The notes under the pieces were generated by a model that saw only the letters and a list, made by a program, of their open reading frames with translations, searched no databases and had not been told where the DNA came from. A stretch of 41,810 nucleotides of DNA from NCBI GenBank assembly GCA_002717505.1, contig PBEB01000013.1:41929-83738 (forward strand), read 5' to 3'. Position numbers and translations under genes: made by a program. Below are positions 25,111 through 33,921 of this stretch, in pieces (positions within the stretch are counted from its first letter, which is position 1; every line of letters starts with the position of its first letter). This DNA is from Leptospiraceae bacterium (GTDB lineage Bacteria; Spirochaetota; Leptospiria; Leptospirales; Leptonemataceae).

Positions 25111-25896
25111 ATGGCTGGTTTCTTTCAGAAGATCTTTGCTAAGGTTCGTAGAAAAAGAAAAGCAAACCCTCCGCCTACTCAGGCGCAAATCCACCAAAAG
25201 ATAATTGAGACCATTCAGTCCATCCGGGGTAAACTGGATCGATTCCTGATTACCCGAAAAGTGGAATCCGGTCCGGTGCAGAAAGCTCAGAAATGGTCCC
25301 TGCATAAAAACCATACCGGACTGTTTCGGCTGGATGCCGACGGAATGAGCATCCTCCTTTTTACCGAGCCCTTCCTGGTGAAGCGTCAGGAGAAAGTGCA
25401 GGGTCTACTTCCCATATCCGAGGTGGCTCTTTGCCGCGCCGCCCGGGACAAGGATCCCTCGGCATTTCTCAGAGCGGCCACGCCGCCGTCCGGCAAAGGA
25501 TACACTCTGTATCAATCTCTGCTGGGTGAGCGCTCGGAACAGGAAATTCTTCCGGCCATTGAGGATTTACTTTCCTGGCCCAATGCCGATTTGCACAGGC
25601 TAATTGCACGAAGCAGAATGAACATTGTAGCTCATGTCCTCGTACACTGCACGGAGCCCATCCAGAAGCTTTTTCTCAGCAACACTTCTCGTCGCTACAA
25701 AGAAATGATGATCACCGAACTGGAAAGCCTGCTCAGTCCCGGTTCCGATCCGGATCTCAATCCGGGCAGTCGTAACCTCGGACTTCTGGAATTTGAAACG
25801 GCCATGCATGAATTTCAACAGGAGATGCATCGCTTTCTCAAAGAGAACGAACTTCGAGAGAATCGTCGGCGTCGAATGGAACAAGCAAGGTTATAA
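25111..25896 (+). CDS. FliG C-terminal-like protein, function unknown
   Basis: The 261-residue soluble protein has a basic N-terminal helix, an unassigned middle (about 50-145) and a helical region (about 146-245) that reads like the FliG middle/C-terminal repeat: EILPAIEDLL, then ADLHRLIARS, then EPIQKLFLSNTSRRYKEMMI, followed by ELESLL and a last helix LEFETAMHEFQQEMHRFL. In FliG the matching parts are the IQRLL helix and the EKFLRNMSQRAADIL-type helix before the torque helix. It lacks the FliG N-terminal domain that binds FliF, so it is not a normal switch protein. It is coupled to the STAS gene (3-base gap). The likeness is judged by eye; the start ATG lies directly after AAAGG. Confidence 0.6.
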   Translation: MAGFFQKIFAKVRRKRKANPPPTQAQIHQKIIETIQSIRGKLDRFLITRKVESGPVQKAQKWSLHKNHTGLFRLDADGMSILLFTEPFLVKRQEKVQGLLPISEVALCRAARDKDPSAFLRAATPPSGKGYTLYQSLLGERSEQEILPAIEDLLSWPNADLHRLIARSRMNIVAHVLVHCTEPIQKLFLSNTSRRYKEMMITELESLLSPGSDPDLNPGSRNLGLLEFETAMHEFQQEMHRFLKENELRENRRRRMEQARL

Positions 25897-26084
25897 GAGA
25901 TTCTAGCCGCAGGCAGCGTACCTCTCAAAGCAGAGCTTTTGGCCGGACAGAAAGTTCCGGTGTCGCGGAGGACACGATGTCCGAGAGCAGAAGAGTCTCC
26001 AGGACTTTCGCGGGAGTCACATAGCGGCGTCAAAAGGGTCTGGACAGGGTTTGGGTGCAGGATAAACTCGCGTTGAGGGCAGGC

Positions 26085-26648
26085 ATGAAATACGTTTTGT
26101 ACATCACTCTGGTATTACCAGGTCTTCTCGGCTCCGCATTGGCCTGCAAAGGCGATGCGCTAGATTTAACGCCCACCGATTTCGATGCTCCAATCACTCT
26201 CTCAGACAATCAGACTGAGCCGGGTAGGCCGGGCAATTTTCGATGCCTGGAAGTGATCACCGAGGGTACTGCAGGCGAAGAAATGGCGCGCTTTCTGGGG
26301 AGCCATTTTTTTGGGCGAACCAATCCTGAGATCGGTCCAGAAGGGTGTAGTGTAAGCAGGCCAAAGGCGAACTCTGCATGCAGGGTGGAAATGAAACTGG
26401 ATTTTACTGAGGCTGGCGCGGCTTTGCAGGAACTCCAGAGGAAAGCAAAAGTGGGAAGTCTGCCCGATACACTTTCTCTCGCTGTTATTCTCTATGAGGG
26501 AGGACAGGGTTACCCATATGTGACGCGCCAGTTCTGCCTTAAGTATAAAGAGCGGTACGCGGCATCGCTTCTAAAGTATCTGGATACGGATGGTGTGAAG
26601 ATTTCAAAACTGGAAAACTCTTTTCGAGAAAGACAGGGGCAACCATAA
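26085..26648 (+). CDS. Lipoprotein, hypothetical
   Basis: I choose ATG 26085 because a signal peptide starts there (MKYVLYITLVLPGLLGSALA, Cys21); the frame is open 10 codons further up from a GTG but that start would spoil the signal. The gene codes 187 residues. The mature part has five more Cys (for example RCLEV, GCSV, ACRVEM, QFCLKY), enough for disulphides, and a mixed alpha/beta look. It is convergent with the next lipoprotein, 48 bases away. No family recognised. Confidence 0.55.
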   Translation: MKYVLYITLVLPGLLGSALACKGDALDLTPTDFDAPITLSDNQTEPGRPGNFRCLEVITEGTAGEEMARFLGSHFFGRTNPEIGPEGCSVSRPKANSACRVEMKLDFTEAGAALQELQRKAKVGSLPDTLSLAVILYEGGQGYPYVTRQFCLKYKERYAASLLKYLDTDGVKISKLENSFRERQGQP

Positions 26649-26696
26649 TACGTACCTCCGAGATTTCCACCGGGCCTTTGATTCTTATCCATGGCC

Positions 26697-27722
26697 CTAT
26701 GGATTGTTCCGCAGCCATTCGGTCCATGCGCTCGGATCATTCCCCAGGTCCTGCCCCGAGATCTCATGCAGGGCCTTTAGAGCCAATTGCTGATGTTTTG
26801 AATCGCGGTCTGATCCTGGGTTCTGTACGGTCCTGAGAAATGCGATGATGGATGGCATGGATCGTCGCTGCCCGAACTCGATATGCGTTTCGAAGACCGG
26901 CTCCAGATTATACGGCCTCTTAGCACTTCCGAGTATTTTAATGCAATAATCGAGAACGGGTTCGTATTTCCAATCCGACAGAATTGGACAAATCGTGCCA
27001 CAAGAGAACTCATTATCGTCGAGCAACTTCATTAGATTGGCGCTGGCAGATGTTAAATTCCTCTCGTGAAAGAACCGGATGAGACTACCCTTGTAGTCCA
27101 GTCCATCAAAATCTCTGAATTCCAGGTTGAGCATTCGCAGCAGCCTTTTCTGTGGTATCTGTTTTTCCAGTAATAGGTTCATGGCATCGTAGAAGCCTCC
27201 GGCTAATTGAAAGGCGTCTCCGAAAGGAGCCAGCGCGGGATCTGGTTCCTCTTCGCCGTCCTGGTTTATTGCGATGACGGGGGGCTCCTGGTAAGAAGAG
27301 AAAGAGAGTATCATTGGCTTTTGGGCTGGAACGATTACTTCTATGGTTCCAGCACTCTTTGCGCCTTTGTATGCGTAAAAAGACGCGCCATCTAGAGTCC
27401 TGTATCTAGTCTTAATGGCCTCCGTCTGTGTGCGAATCCTGATTTGAAATTCAGAATGCTTGGAATTTACAACCCTGAATCCTGCCTGTGTCATTATTCT
27501 CTCTGCCATCTCTTTGTAGGGGGCGGCATGAACTCCTGCATTTTCGGTTTCTTCGATGTGCGTGATGGACACCCTGTGAAGGGAACCAAGGGAGTTCCGT
27601 GGCAGCGGGGATTCCATGGCCGGATAAACCGTGCAGGCGAGCGCCAGTAGGCCTATTGTCGCGGTCCCTAGAAACTTTGCGGAGCGGTTGGCTGTGTTAC
27701 TTTGTTGCTTTTCTCTATGCAT
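26697..27722 (-). CDS. Lipoprotein with probable helical-repeat C-terminus, hypothetical
   Basis: The 341-residue protein has a charged start, a hydrophobic stretch and the lipobox LALAC (Cys30). The first mature domain (about 45-160) has a beta-rich pattern with SLHRVSITHIEETENAG and EFQIRIRTQTEAIKTRY, reminiscent of small envelope lipoproteins with a DUF4136-like layout. The rest (about 175-341) is helical and repeat-like (KYEPVLDYCIKILGSAKRPY, RRSMPSIIAFLRTVQN, QQLALKALHEISGQDLG), as in HEAT-type proteins. GGAG eight bases before the ATG supports the start. Function unknown. Confidence 0.55.
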   Translation of the reverse strand: MHREKQQSNTANRSAKFLGTATIGLLALACTVYPAMESPLPRNSLGSLHRVSITHIEETENAGVHAAPYKEMAERIMTQAGFRVVNSKHSEFQIRIRTQTEAIKTRYRTLDGASFYAYKGAKSAGTIEVIVPAQKPMILSFSSYQEPPVIAINQDGEEEPDPALAPFGDAFQLAGGFYDAMNLLLEKQIPQKRLLRMLNLEFRDFDGLDYKGSLIRFFHERNLTSASANLMKLLDDNEFSCGTICPILSDWKYEPVLDYCIKILGSAKRPYNLEPVFETHIEFGQRRSMPSIIAFLRTVQNPGSDRDSKHQQLALKALHEISGQDLGNDPSAWTEWLRNNP

Positions 27723-27837
27723 AGGGTTGACTCCTATAGTCTGGGCAGCTAAAAACAGGCTTCTCTCGCTTAAGTGTACAGAATATCTAAGGCTGTATTG
27801 TAGCTTTCGTAGAATGGTTCGTTCATGGGGTGGAATT

Positions 27838-28332
27838 TCATTGTGAATCCTGGCCCTTTTGAAATCTTTTTAAAATCTCCTCTCGATCATCAGGAATGTT
27901 AGAGCGTCGACATTTTCTTTCTTCGGGAATCCATTGCAGAAAGAGTAGTGCGGAGAACGCTACCTGAGTATAGGTGCAAACCGCGAAGGAATCGATTCTC
28001 TCTGTGGAGATATTAAATTCTTCTCCGTTTCTATTAAAGTGTTCTGTTTGATGATTCTCTGTGGTAAGTAAATTATCAAGCATGGTGAGTGCACTTGCAT
28101 TACTCTTAAAGATGAATACCTGTAGTCCTTCTCCCTTTTCTGCCCACCGACTTGACTTCAGCGCGCATTCAAGTCCGACATCTCTTGAGCGCGATCCCCC
28201 GGTCACCACCTGTACCCATTCTTTCTCCAGACCCAATTGTGCGATCATTCTATCGCAAGATTGAGAATTGCCACCTGAGCAAGAAAGGCTCAAGCCTATG
28301 ATGACGCAGAGTGTTTGCTTAAAGTATCGCAT
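27838..28332 (-). CDS. Lipoprotein, hypothetical
   Basis: I set the start at the Met that follows AAGGAGG (reverse strand, about 28338-28344), giving 164 residues; the frame opens 9 codons earlier without a ribosome site. The N-terminus MRYFKQTLCVIIGLSLSC is a lipoprotein signal with Cys18. The mature domain is small and mixed alpha/beta (LQVFIFKSNASALTMLDNLL, FAVCTYTQVAFSALLFLQW), with five further Cys. It is transcribed away from the next plus-strand lipoprotein. No family recognised. Confidence 0.6.
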   Translation of the reverse strand: MRYFKQTLCVIIGLSLSCSGGNSQSCDRMIAQLGLEKEWVQVVTGGSRSRDVGLECALKSSRWAEKGEGLQVFIFKSNASALTMLDNLLTTENHQTEHFNRNGEEFNISTERIDSFAVCTYTQVAFSALLFLQWIPEERKCRRSNIPDDREEILKRFQKGQDSQ

Positions 28333-28502
28333 GGCAAAACCTCCTTCTTTTTTCGGCACTGGTCAAGTGAAAAAGGCGCGTTGGCGACCACGGGGGAGAA
28401 AGCAATATCGAATAGATTGTCTGAACTCGTTTTTTTATGGACTACTAACCTGATCCGGAAGAATCTAATGATCTATGCATTATTCTGAATCGGGGTTTGC
28501 TT

Positions 28503-28835
28503 ATGAAAATGAAACTCTTTGAGGGCGGCCATCTTACACAGCTTCATTTTGTTTTGATTCTGTCTGCTCTGTTTCTGGCGTTTGGATGTAACATGGGTCA
28601 TATGGGCCCCGGAGTCTCCATGAGGGATATTTGCAAAGATGGCGATGGGTTTTTGGAGGAGGGTGCTCGCTCTCAGCGCGATCAGTACTGCTCAATGTAT
28701 CTTGCCCTCCGATCTCCAGATGGATCTGCCGAAAGCAGTTTCTCAAATTCTATGCTCAGTTTGTGTATTTACTACCAGGTGAAGCTGACTGAGTGCAACG
28801 ATGAATCGCGGTTTCCTCGCTATTTGGTCTTCTAA
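28503..28835 (+). CDS. Small lipoprotein, hypothetical
   Basis: The gene codes 110 residues from ATG 28503 (a TTG two codons earlier is also in frame). A hydrophobic stretch leads to LAFGC with Cys29. The mature part is about 82 residues, with Cys in ICKD, YCSM, LCIYY and ECND that could pair. It is divergent from the minus-strand lipoprotein 170 bases away. Unknown function. Confidence 0.5.
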   Translation: MKMKLFEGGHLTQLHFVLILSALFLAFGCNMGHMGPGVSMRDICKDGDGFLEEGARSQRDQYCSMYLALRSPDGSAESSFSNSMLSLCIYYQVKLTECNDESRFPRYLVF

Positions 28836-28883
28836 GTTTTTACTGTTACACGGCAATTCCTGATTCTCGCTCACGGTGGCCGC

Positions 28884-28912
28884 TTGAATCTAAGCTCTTG
28901 CACCATTATAAT
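28884..28912 (+). promoter_or_regulatory. Strong sigma-70-type promoter candidate
   Basis: TTGAAT (28884-28889) and TATAAT (28907-28912) are exactly 17 bases apart, the best promoter match I found in the window. Transcription would begin near 28919, about 277 bases before the MoxR ATG, implying a long leader or a separate small RNA. Confidence 0.5.
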
Positions 28913-29195
28913 TGCGGCCGTTCTCAGCAGCGGGGCCATCTTATAAGAGTGTTCCTACGATGCTACAGTAAGCCTGATATCTGGTGAGTGTCCGACCGGC
29001 GCAGCCTAAAGTGAAGAGAGCGAGGTTCCGGGCTGAATATACGCTGGTCTGGCTCTTATTGTATACCTGATCTAAGCTCTGGAAAGAGATCATCTTCGAT
29101 TCCAGGAGGGAACCCGGGCAGACTCACTTTCGTCCAATGACTCAGGCAGATAATCCTTGCCCTCACAACCGAGTATTCCCTAAATAGGCCCATAC
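28913..29195. other. Long leader / gene-free stretch before the MoxR operon
   Basis: No gene is supported here. The 11-base string ATCTAAGCTCT occurs at 28888-28898 and again at 29070-29080, bracketing most of the stretch. GC-rich patches near 28914-28935 (GGCC...GGGGCC) could fold at the start of the RNA. The MoxR start has no ribosome site. Confidence 0.35.
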
Positions 29196-30185
29196 ATGCA
29201 AAAGGAAAGCGTTCCCTCATCCTACTTCGGAGCCGCCAAAGATGGCATCCTCCGACTGATGGCAAACATTAAGACCGTGATCTACATCGATACCCGCAAG
29301 CTGGAGTATCTGATTGCTTCCAAAATTGCCGGTGGCCACGTCATGCTGGCAGATTCCCATGGAGTGGGAAAGACTTCTCTGGCCCGGGCCCTGGCCGGTT
29401 CTATTCAGTGGGGCAATACAGATCAGAACAAGCAGGGTGTGGACATCGAGCACTTCAGCCGAATCCAGTGTACAGTGGATTTGCTTCCTCAGGACATTCT
29501 GGGCTATAATCGGTTTGATATGAAGACGTCTCAGAATCAGTTCAATCGGGGACCGATATTTGCTCACTTCATTCTTTGCGACGAAATCAATCTTCTAACT
29601 CCTAAAACTCAGGGTAGCTTCTTCCAGGCCATGGAAGAGCAATCTGTATCTATCGAAGGCAGAACCTACGACCTGCCGGATCCTTTCTTCATCATCTCCA
29701 CCATGAACCTGAAGGGCTCACATTTATTTCCTCTGCCCGCTCCACAACTGGACCGTTTTATGCTGCAGATCTCTCTGGGGTATCCGGATGAGCAGAGCGA
29801 AGGGGATATTATCGAGCAGCATGGTAAAGATGATTCGTGGAAAGGTTTCGGTCCGGTTATTGACGTAGGGGAACTTCTAGCCTGGCAGCGATTAGTGGAT
29901 GAAGTGTCGATTCACCGCGAAGTGGTGGACTACATTGTTGCATTGATCCGAAAAACCCGAACCTATCCCGGAGTAATCACGGGCTGTAGTCCTCGAGCAG
30001 GTATCAAGCTTTCGCGAATTGCTCGAGCACTTTCCATTATGCGTGGAAATGATTACGTTTCCATCGACACCGTTAAGGAACTGGCTGTACCGGTGCTCTC
30101 CCACAGGCTGGAACTGGAAGACCCACGCGTGGCTCCTGGAGATGTTATCAAGCAGATCCTGAACGAAGTCAAAACCAGCCGCTAA
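29196..30185 (+). CDS. MoxR-family AAA+ ATPase
   Basis: The 329-residue MoxR-type chaperone ATPase has Walker B FILCDEINLLTPKTQG (about 125-140), the MoxR MEEQSVSIEG segment, sensor 1 FFIISTMNLKGSHLFPLP and the QLDRFMLQISLGYPDE arginine-finger region. Walker A is DSHGVGKT (53-60): the usual first Gly is Asp, though GKT is kept. It heads an operon with DUF58, transglutaminase and PQQ-propeller genes, the standard MoxR partner set, which helps assemble or activate envelope or metal-enzyme complexes. The start could also be the Met at codon 22 (29259), nearer the family's usual N-terminus. Cytoplasmic. Confidence 0.92.
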   Translation: MQKESVPSSYFGAAKDGILRLMANIKTVIYIDTRKLEYLIASKIAGGHVMLADSHGVGKTSLARALAGSIQWGNTDQNKQGVDIEHFSRIQCTVDLLPQDILGYNRFDMKTSQNQFNRGPIFAHFILCDEINLLTPKTQGSFFQAMEEQSVSIEGRTYDLPDPFFIISTMNLKGSHLFPLPAPQLDRFMLQISLGYPDEQSEGDIIEQHGKDDSWKGFGPVIDVGELLAWQRLVDEVSIHREVVDYIVALIRKTRTYPGVITGCSPRAGIKLSRIARALSIMRGNDYVSIDTVKELAVPVLSHRLELEDPRVAPGDVIKQILNEVKTSR

Positions 30186-30238
30186 CAGGCGAACGGCGCA
30201 AGGTTTCTCCGAATCCGGGTTCGGTCATAGGAATCGAA

Positions 30239-31492
30239 TTGAAAGAACTAGCAAAATCCATATACAGGGGTTATCCCCTTACGGCTACAGGAACGCTGCT
30301 GCTGGTAGCAGCCATCTATCTACTGGGCCTCTGGAACGGTAGCGGCAATGCCTATGCCTTTATTTTCGGATCCAGCGCTCTGGCTGTGTTGATTCTACTG
30401 GTGTCCGACGGCTATATTCAGAAGTTTCGTTTCCGGCATGCTACTCCCGTAATGGATTCCGGTCATGCCGTGTTCGCTCGACTGAAGGGACAGGTACAGG
30501 CTGTTCATCTGGGCGATCAGAAGTGTCATTACTTTTATAGATTTCATTTTGTTATTCGCGGCCCATTCTCTGTTGGCCGAGACGCTGCTTTTTCCTTTCG
30601 CGCAGAGGGAGCCAGTCCAGATGGATCTCTAATACTGGTGCCTCTAAACTTTCCCTACAGTGGGCGTGGCGTCTTCAAGGGTTCCCTTCTTCTGCGTGAT
30701 GTCTTTGGCCTGGTTCGCTTCTTTCTCGGCGAAGATGAAAGAGTGGACATTACTGTGGAAGCTCCTCTTTTTCCAGAGAAGACACCGGTACACTTTCAGC
30801 CTGCATCGAGCATGGAAAGCAGCCGAAAAATGCAGACATCGGAAGAAGAGAAGTATTATATGCGCGAATACATTCCAGGTGATCGACTGAAGGATATTAA
30901 CTGGAAATCTTCCATTCGCATCCAGGAGTTGATAACCCGTATTTCGCCTATCAGTCCCGAGCAATCCCATTTGCTGCACCTGGATTTTCGCGCATTTAAC
31001 GATCAGGGCATGGATAGCCCCGAAGCAATTCTGCATCTAAATTATCTCAAGAGCTGGTTTTTATCTTTTATTCGGGTGGTATACAGGGATCATCCTGAAT
31101 ACCGCTTTCGAGTGCGAACTCCTGCAGGCTATTCCCTGCTAGAGTCAGATGAAGACCTGGATCGCTTCTCCCGTGAGCTTGCAGCTCTGCAGTACTTTCT
31201 TCCCGGGCAGGAAGCCGGCGATGCGGATGCTCCTCGAACAGGCGAACGATTTGTATTCACTACTGGCTTTGATAATCGCCTGAACTCCTTTATTCAGGAA
31301 CATTCCACCGAGCGATTGAACATTTTTGGAACGGTGAGAGGTCCGGGCAGGGAGGTTAGATTCCTTCCGGACTGGGATTTAAGCTGCTTTCCCGGGTTCT
31401 GGATCCTGCGCGGACATAAAGCCATCCAGACTTTGCCTGCGCCAGCGGGCGGAAATCTGGTGGAAGAAAAGCTTCGTCTGAGGTTGGTTTAA
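30239..31492 (+). CDS. DUF58 membrane protein
   Basis: The 417 residues start at TTG 30239 with AGGA eight bases upstream. Two N-terminal membrane helices (about 15-33 and 37-55) are followed by a beta-rich domain and the DUF58 hallmark MREYIPGDRLKDINWKSS (about 206-224), then a von Willebrand-like C-terminal part. DUF58 proteins are usual partners of MoxR ATPases. The gene lies 53 bases after MoxR and 2 bases before the transglutaminase gene, so the three are one operon. The exact role is unknown. Confidence 0.9.
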   Translation: MKELAKSIYRGYPLTATGTLLLVAAIYLLGLWNGSGNAYAFIFGSSALAVLILLVSDGYIQKFRFRHATPVMDSGHAVFARLKGQVQAVHLGDQKCHYFYRFHFVIRGPFSVGRDAAFSFRAEGASPDGSLILVPLNFPYSGRGVFKGSLLLRDVFGLVRFFLGEDERVDITVEAPLFPEKTPVHFQPASSMESSRKMQTSEEEKYYMREYIPGDRLKDINWKSSIRIQELITRISPISPEQSHLLHLDFRAFNDQGMDSPEAILHLNYLKSWFLSFIRVVYRDHPEYRFRVRTPAGYSLLESDEDLDRFSRELAALQYFLPGQEAGDADAPRTGERFVFTTGFDNRLNSFIQEHSTERLNIFGTVRGPGREVRFLPDWDLSCFPGFWILRGHKAIQTLPAPAGGNLVEEKLRLRLV

Positions 31493-31494
31493 CT

Positions 31495-33921
31495 ATGCAG
31501 ATCCTGTTTTACACACGGATGGCGCTCTACATCACCGCCTTCAGTATTCCGTTCTTTCATCCCGGTGTGGTGGTTCCCTACGATGCGGTAACTCGCTGGA
31601 TCGCTTTTATACTGATCCCCGGAGAGATGCTCATCGCTTTTTACATGCGTCCTCCGCGGCTTGCTCTCAAATGGGGACTCATTGCAGCGGGCGGACTGAT
31701 CCTGTTTTCTATTCTGATAGTCTCCGGCTTTGAAGAAGGAGCTTATTGGATCCTTTTTGGTGGTCTGCTGGCCTACGTCTGGACCTTCCTGGTGTTTCAT
31801 GGCCAGGGTCGATTCCCGGTATTTGCGGCTCTGGAGACCTTCTTATTGGCCGGCCTGTATTACCGAATTCTTACATTCGCACGCAGTTCCGAGGAAATCG
31901 CTCAAGAGGCGGGGAAACTAACTCCCTTTCTTCTAGGACTAACCGCTGCTTTATTTCTCATTCATGTTCTGGTCCTGTACTTTGCTGCTTTTTCCCGGAC
32001 CACACCGGACCGAGCTTCCGATGACCAGAAAACCCAGCAGCAAAAGATCAAGAAGCGCAAAGAGGTACTGGTATTTTCCGCCGTAGCTCTGGCCATCGTT
32101 GCTGTTTTTACCCTGGTGGTTCCCAGGGATTTTGTAATCCATGATATCAGCTTCAAACTCCTGGAAGAGAATCCACCTCCTCCCCGAGAAGGTGAAGGGA
32201 ACCTGGACGATGGCGGTCAGGGCGATGGTCCTGGCGGTCGACCCCAGGATGGCGGCACACAAAATGGAAAACCGCTGGGCAATCGAAACGAAAAGTTTCC
32301 GTCGGAACTTCAGCAGAAAGGTGAAGGCCAGGGTCAGGGGCAGAACCAGGGCGAAGGTAATGGCGGCGGTCAGGGCCAGGGCAAGCCCGATGGCGAAGGC
32401 GGCCAGGGCGAAGGTGAAGGTGGTCAGGGCCAGGGTCAGCCCAATCAAGGCGGTCAGGGTCAGGGCGGACGCCAATACGATAACAAGCTCTTCAAAGTTC
32501 CTTCTGATAAATGGGACCAGTTCCAGGAATCCGGACAGGGCAAAGGCAAGCAAAGTGCGGTAATGATCATTGCCAGCGATAATCAGCCCATCTATGCAGC
32601 CGGCGAATATCTCAGTGCCTTTGATCCTCAGAAGGGATTCGTGTATGATCCGGATGAAGTGTTGAATCGTCTGCGGGATCGACGCTTGCTGGAGACCTGG
32701 CAGGATCCGGATCCTGAACGTCATCCGCGAAGGCTTCCGGTGGATGTCTTCTATCTGTCCAGCATACCACAGAGAGTGTTGGCCTATCGTCCGTTTTCGG
32801 TGGAACCTACCGTTCTACAAAAGAAGTATCATCCATTCGATTTATCTTACACAGCAACCAGTGCCATTAGTATGTCCGGTCCTGAACAATGGATCGATAT
32901 CCCTGAGCCCACTCCAGCCGAGCTCTCCGATTATTCCAGATATCTGGAGCTCAATATTCCTGCAGCGGACAAAAAGCGTCTGGAAGAATGGGTGAATTCA
33001 CGGCTGGGTCAGGATGGAACCTATTTCGCACGGCTGAATGCAATCTTGCAGGGTTATAGAGACTACCGCTACAAGATGGGATTTACCGAGGATACATCGG
33101 TAGCTGCCATAAAGAAGTTCCTTTTTCAAACGAAAGAGGGGGATTGTACCGAATTCGCGCATGCCACCGCGATGCTGGCTCGAGTCTCGGGTCTTCCAGC
33201 CCGAGTGGTCACAGGCTATTTGGCCAGCAAAGATCTTCAGACTCCTGCTCATAGAGGAGGTCTGAAGGAGCTTCGAAGCAAGATCCCGGTTCTGGAAAAA
33301 TGGCCTCTGGAACAGTTATTCCTTATTACTACATCGCACAGGCATGCATGGGTGCAGGTCTATATGCCCGGCTTTGGATGGGTTGATATTGAAACTACTT
33401 CCTTTGCCATTCCGCCAACGCCAGAGAACGATCCCAATGCAATGGATGTCATTATTCCCGATATCGAAGAAGAGGAAAATGTACAGGACAAGCAGGGCTT
33501 CGAAATACCCTGGGTACTTCTGGGGCAAATATCTGGAATTCTGGCTGGGCTCGCTCTGGTTGTGCTATATTCCTTCCGATTTCTTCGCCTGGCCTATCAC
33601 AGTTCTCTGGCCCGAAAGAATAATCGCAAAGGTCTGGATCACATCCTGACTCTTTTTTATCTTCGCCTGGCCGAGCATGCGCAACCGCTACGTAAGCTGA
33701 GTCAGACTCCGCTGGAATACGCTTCCCATAACCGCTTTACGGCTCCTTTCGCCGGCACCTATACAATGCTACGATTCAAAGAAACATTGAACGGGCAGGA
33801 AAAGGATGCTGCCTATGCTCAGCTCCGGCAGGAATATCGAGAGGCTCTGAAGGCAGCTAAGAAACCGGGTTTCTGGAGTCTGATCAAGCGAATCTTCACT
33901 CTGAGAGGCTTTAAATACTGA
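31495..33921 (+). CDS. Transglutaminase-like membrane protein (TgpA type) with Gly/Gln-rich linker
   Basis: The 808 residues show about six N-terminal membrane helices (to about 215), a low-complexity Gly/Gln/Glu linker (about 227-326), an extracytoplasmic region with the transglutaminase core (about 490-640) and one late membrane helix (about 672-690) with a cytoplasmic tail. Catalytic Cys551 (EGDCTEFAHATAMLARVSG) and His617 (HRHAWVQVYMPGFGWVD) are present; the acidic third residue aligns with Glu633 in IETT, a variant common in this family. It probably acts as a protease or transglutaminase on envelope proteins. Its stop overlaps the next start (TGATG). Length and topology fit the TgpA/DUF3488 family apart from the linker. 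Confidence 0.92.
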   Translation: MQILFYTRMALYITAFSIPFFHPGVVVPYDAVTRWIAFILIPGEMLIAFYMRPPRLALKWGLIAAGGLILFSILIVSGFEEGAYWILFGGLLAYVWTFLVFHGQGRFPVFAALETFLLAGLYYRILTFARSSEEIAQEAGKLTPFLLGLTAALFLIHVLVLYFAAFSRTTPDRASDDQKTQQQKIKKRKEVLVFSAVALAIVAVFTLVVPRDFVIHDISFKLLEENPPPPREGEGNLDDGGQGDGPGGRPQDGGTQNGKPLGNRNEKFPSELQQKGEGQGQGQNQGEGNGGGQGQGKPDGEGGQGEGEGGQGQGQPNQGGQGQGGRQYDNKLFKVPSDKWDQFQESGQGKGKQSAVMIIASDNQPIYAAGEYLSAFDPQKGFVYDPDEVLNRLRDRRLLETWQDPDPERHPRRLPVDVFYLSSIPQRVLAYRPFSVEPTVLQKKYHPFDLSYTATSAISMSGPEQWIDIPEPTPAELSDYSRYLELNIPAADKKRLEEWVNSRLGQDGTYFARLNAILQGYRDYRYKMGFTEDTSVAAIKKFLFQTKEGDCTEFAHATAMLARVSGLPARVVTGYLASKDLQTPAHRGGLKELRSKIPVLEKWPLEQLFLITTSHRHAWVQVYMPGFGWVDIETTSFAIPPTPENDPNAMDVIIPDIEEEENVQDKQGFEIPWVLLGQISGILAGLALVVLYSFRFLRLAYHSSLARKNNRKGLDHILTLFYLRLAEHAQPLRKLSQTPLEYASHNRFTAPFAGTYTMLRFKETLNGQEKDAAYAQLRQEYREALKAAKKPGFWSLIKRIFTLRGFKY
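32179..32470 (+). repeat. Gly/Gln/Glu low-complexity coding repeat
   Basis: Within the transglutaminase gene, units such as GGTCAGGGCCAGGGT and GGCGAAGGT recur many times and code for a tract of QGQGQNQGEG-type sequence. The units are degenerate, not strictly tandem. Such DNA is prone to slippage, but the frame is intact. Confidence 0.85.

Noticed and set aside
25897-26084. Short GC-rich dyads (CCGGA/TCCGG, GTGTC/GACAC) as a small RNA gene
   Set aside because: Stems are only 5 bp and there is no promoter or terminator to support a transcript.
31951-32724. 257-codon open frame on the minus strand
   Set aside because: It lies opposite the Gly/Gln repeat of the transglutaminase gene; its Leu/Ala/Thr monotony is the mirror of that repeat.
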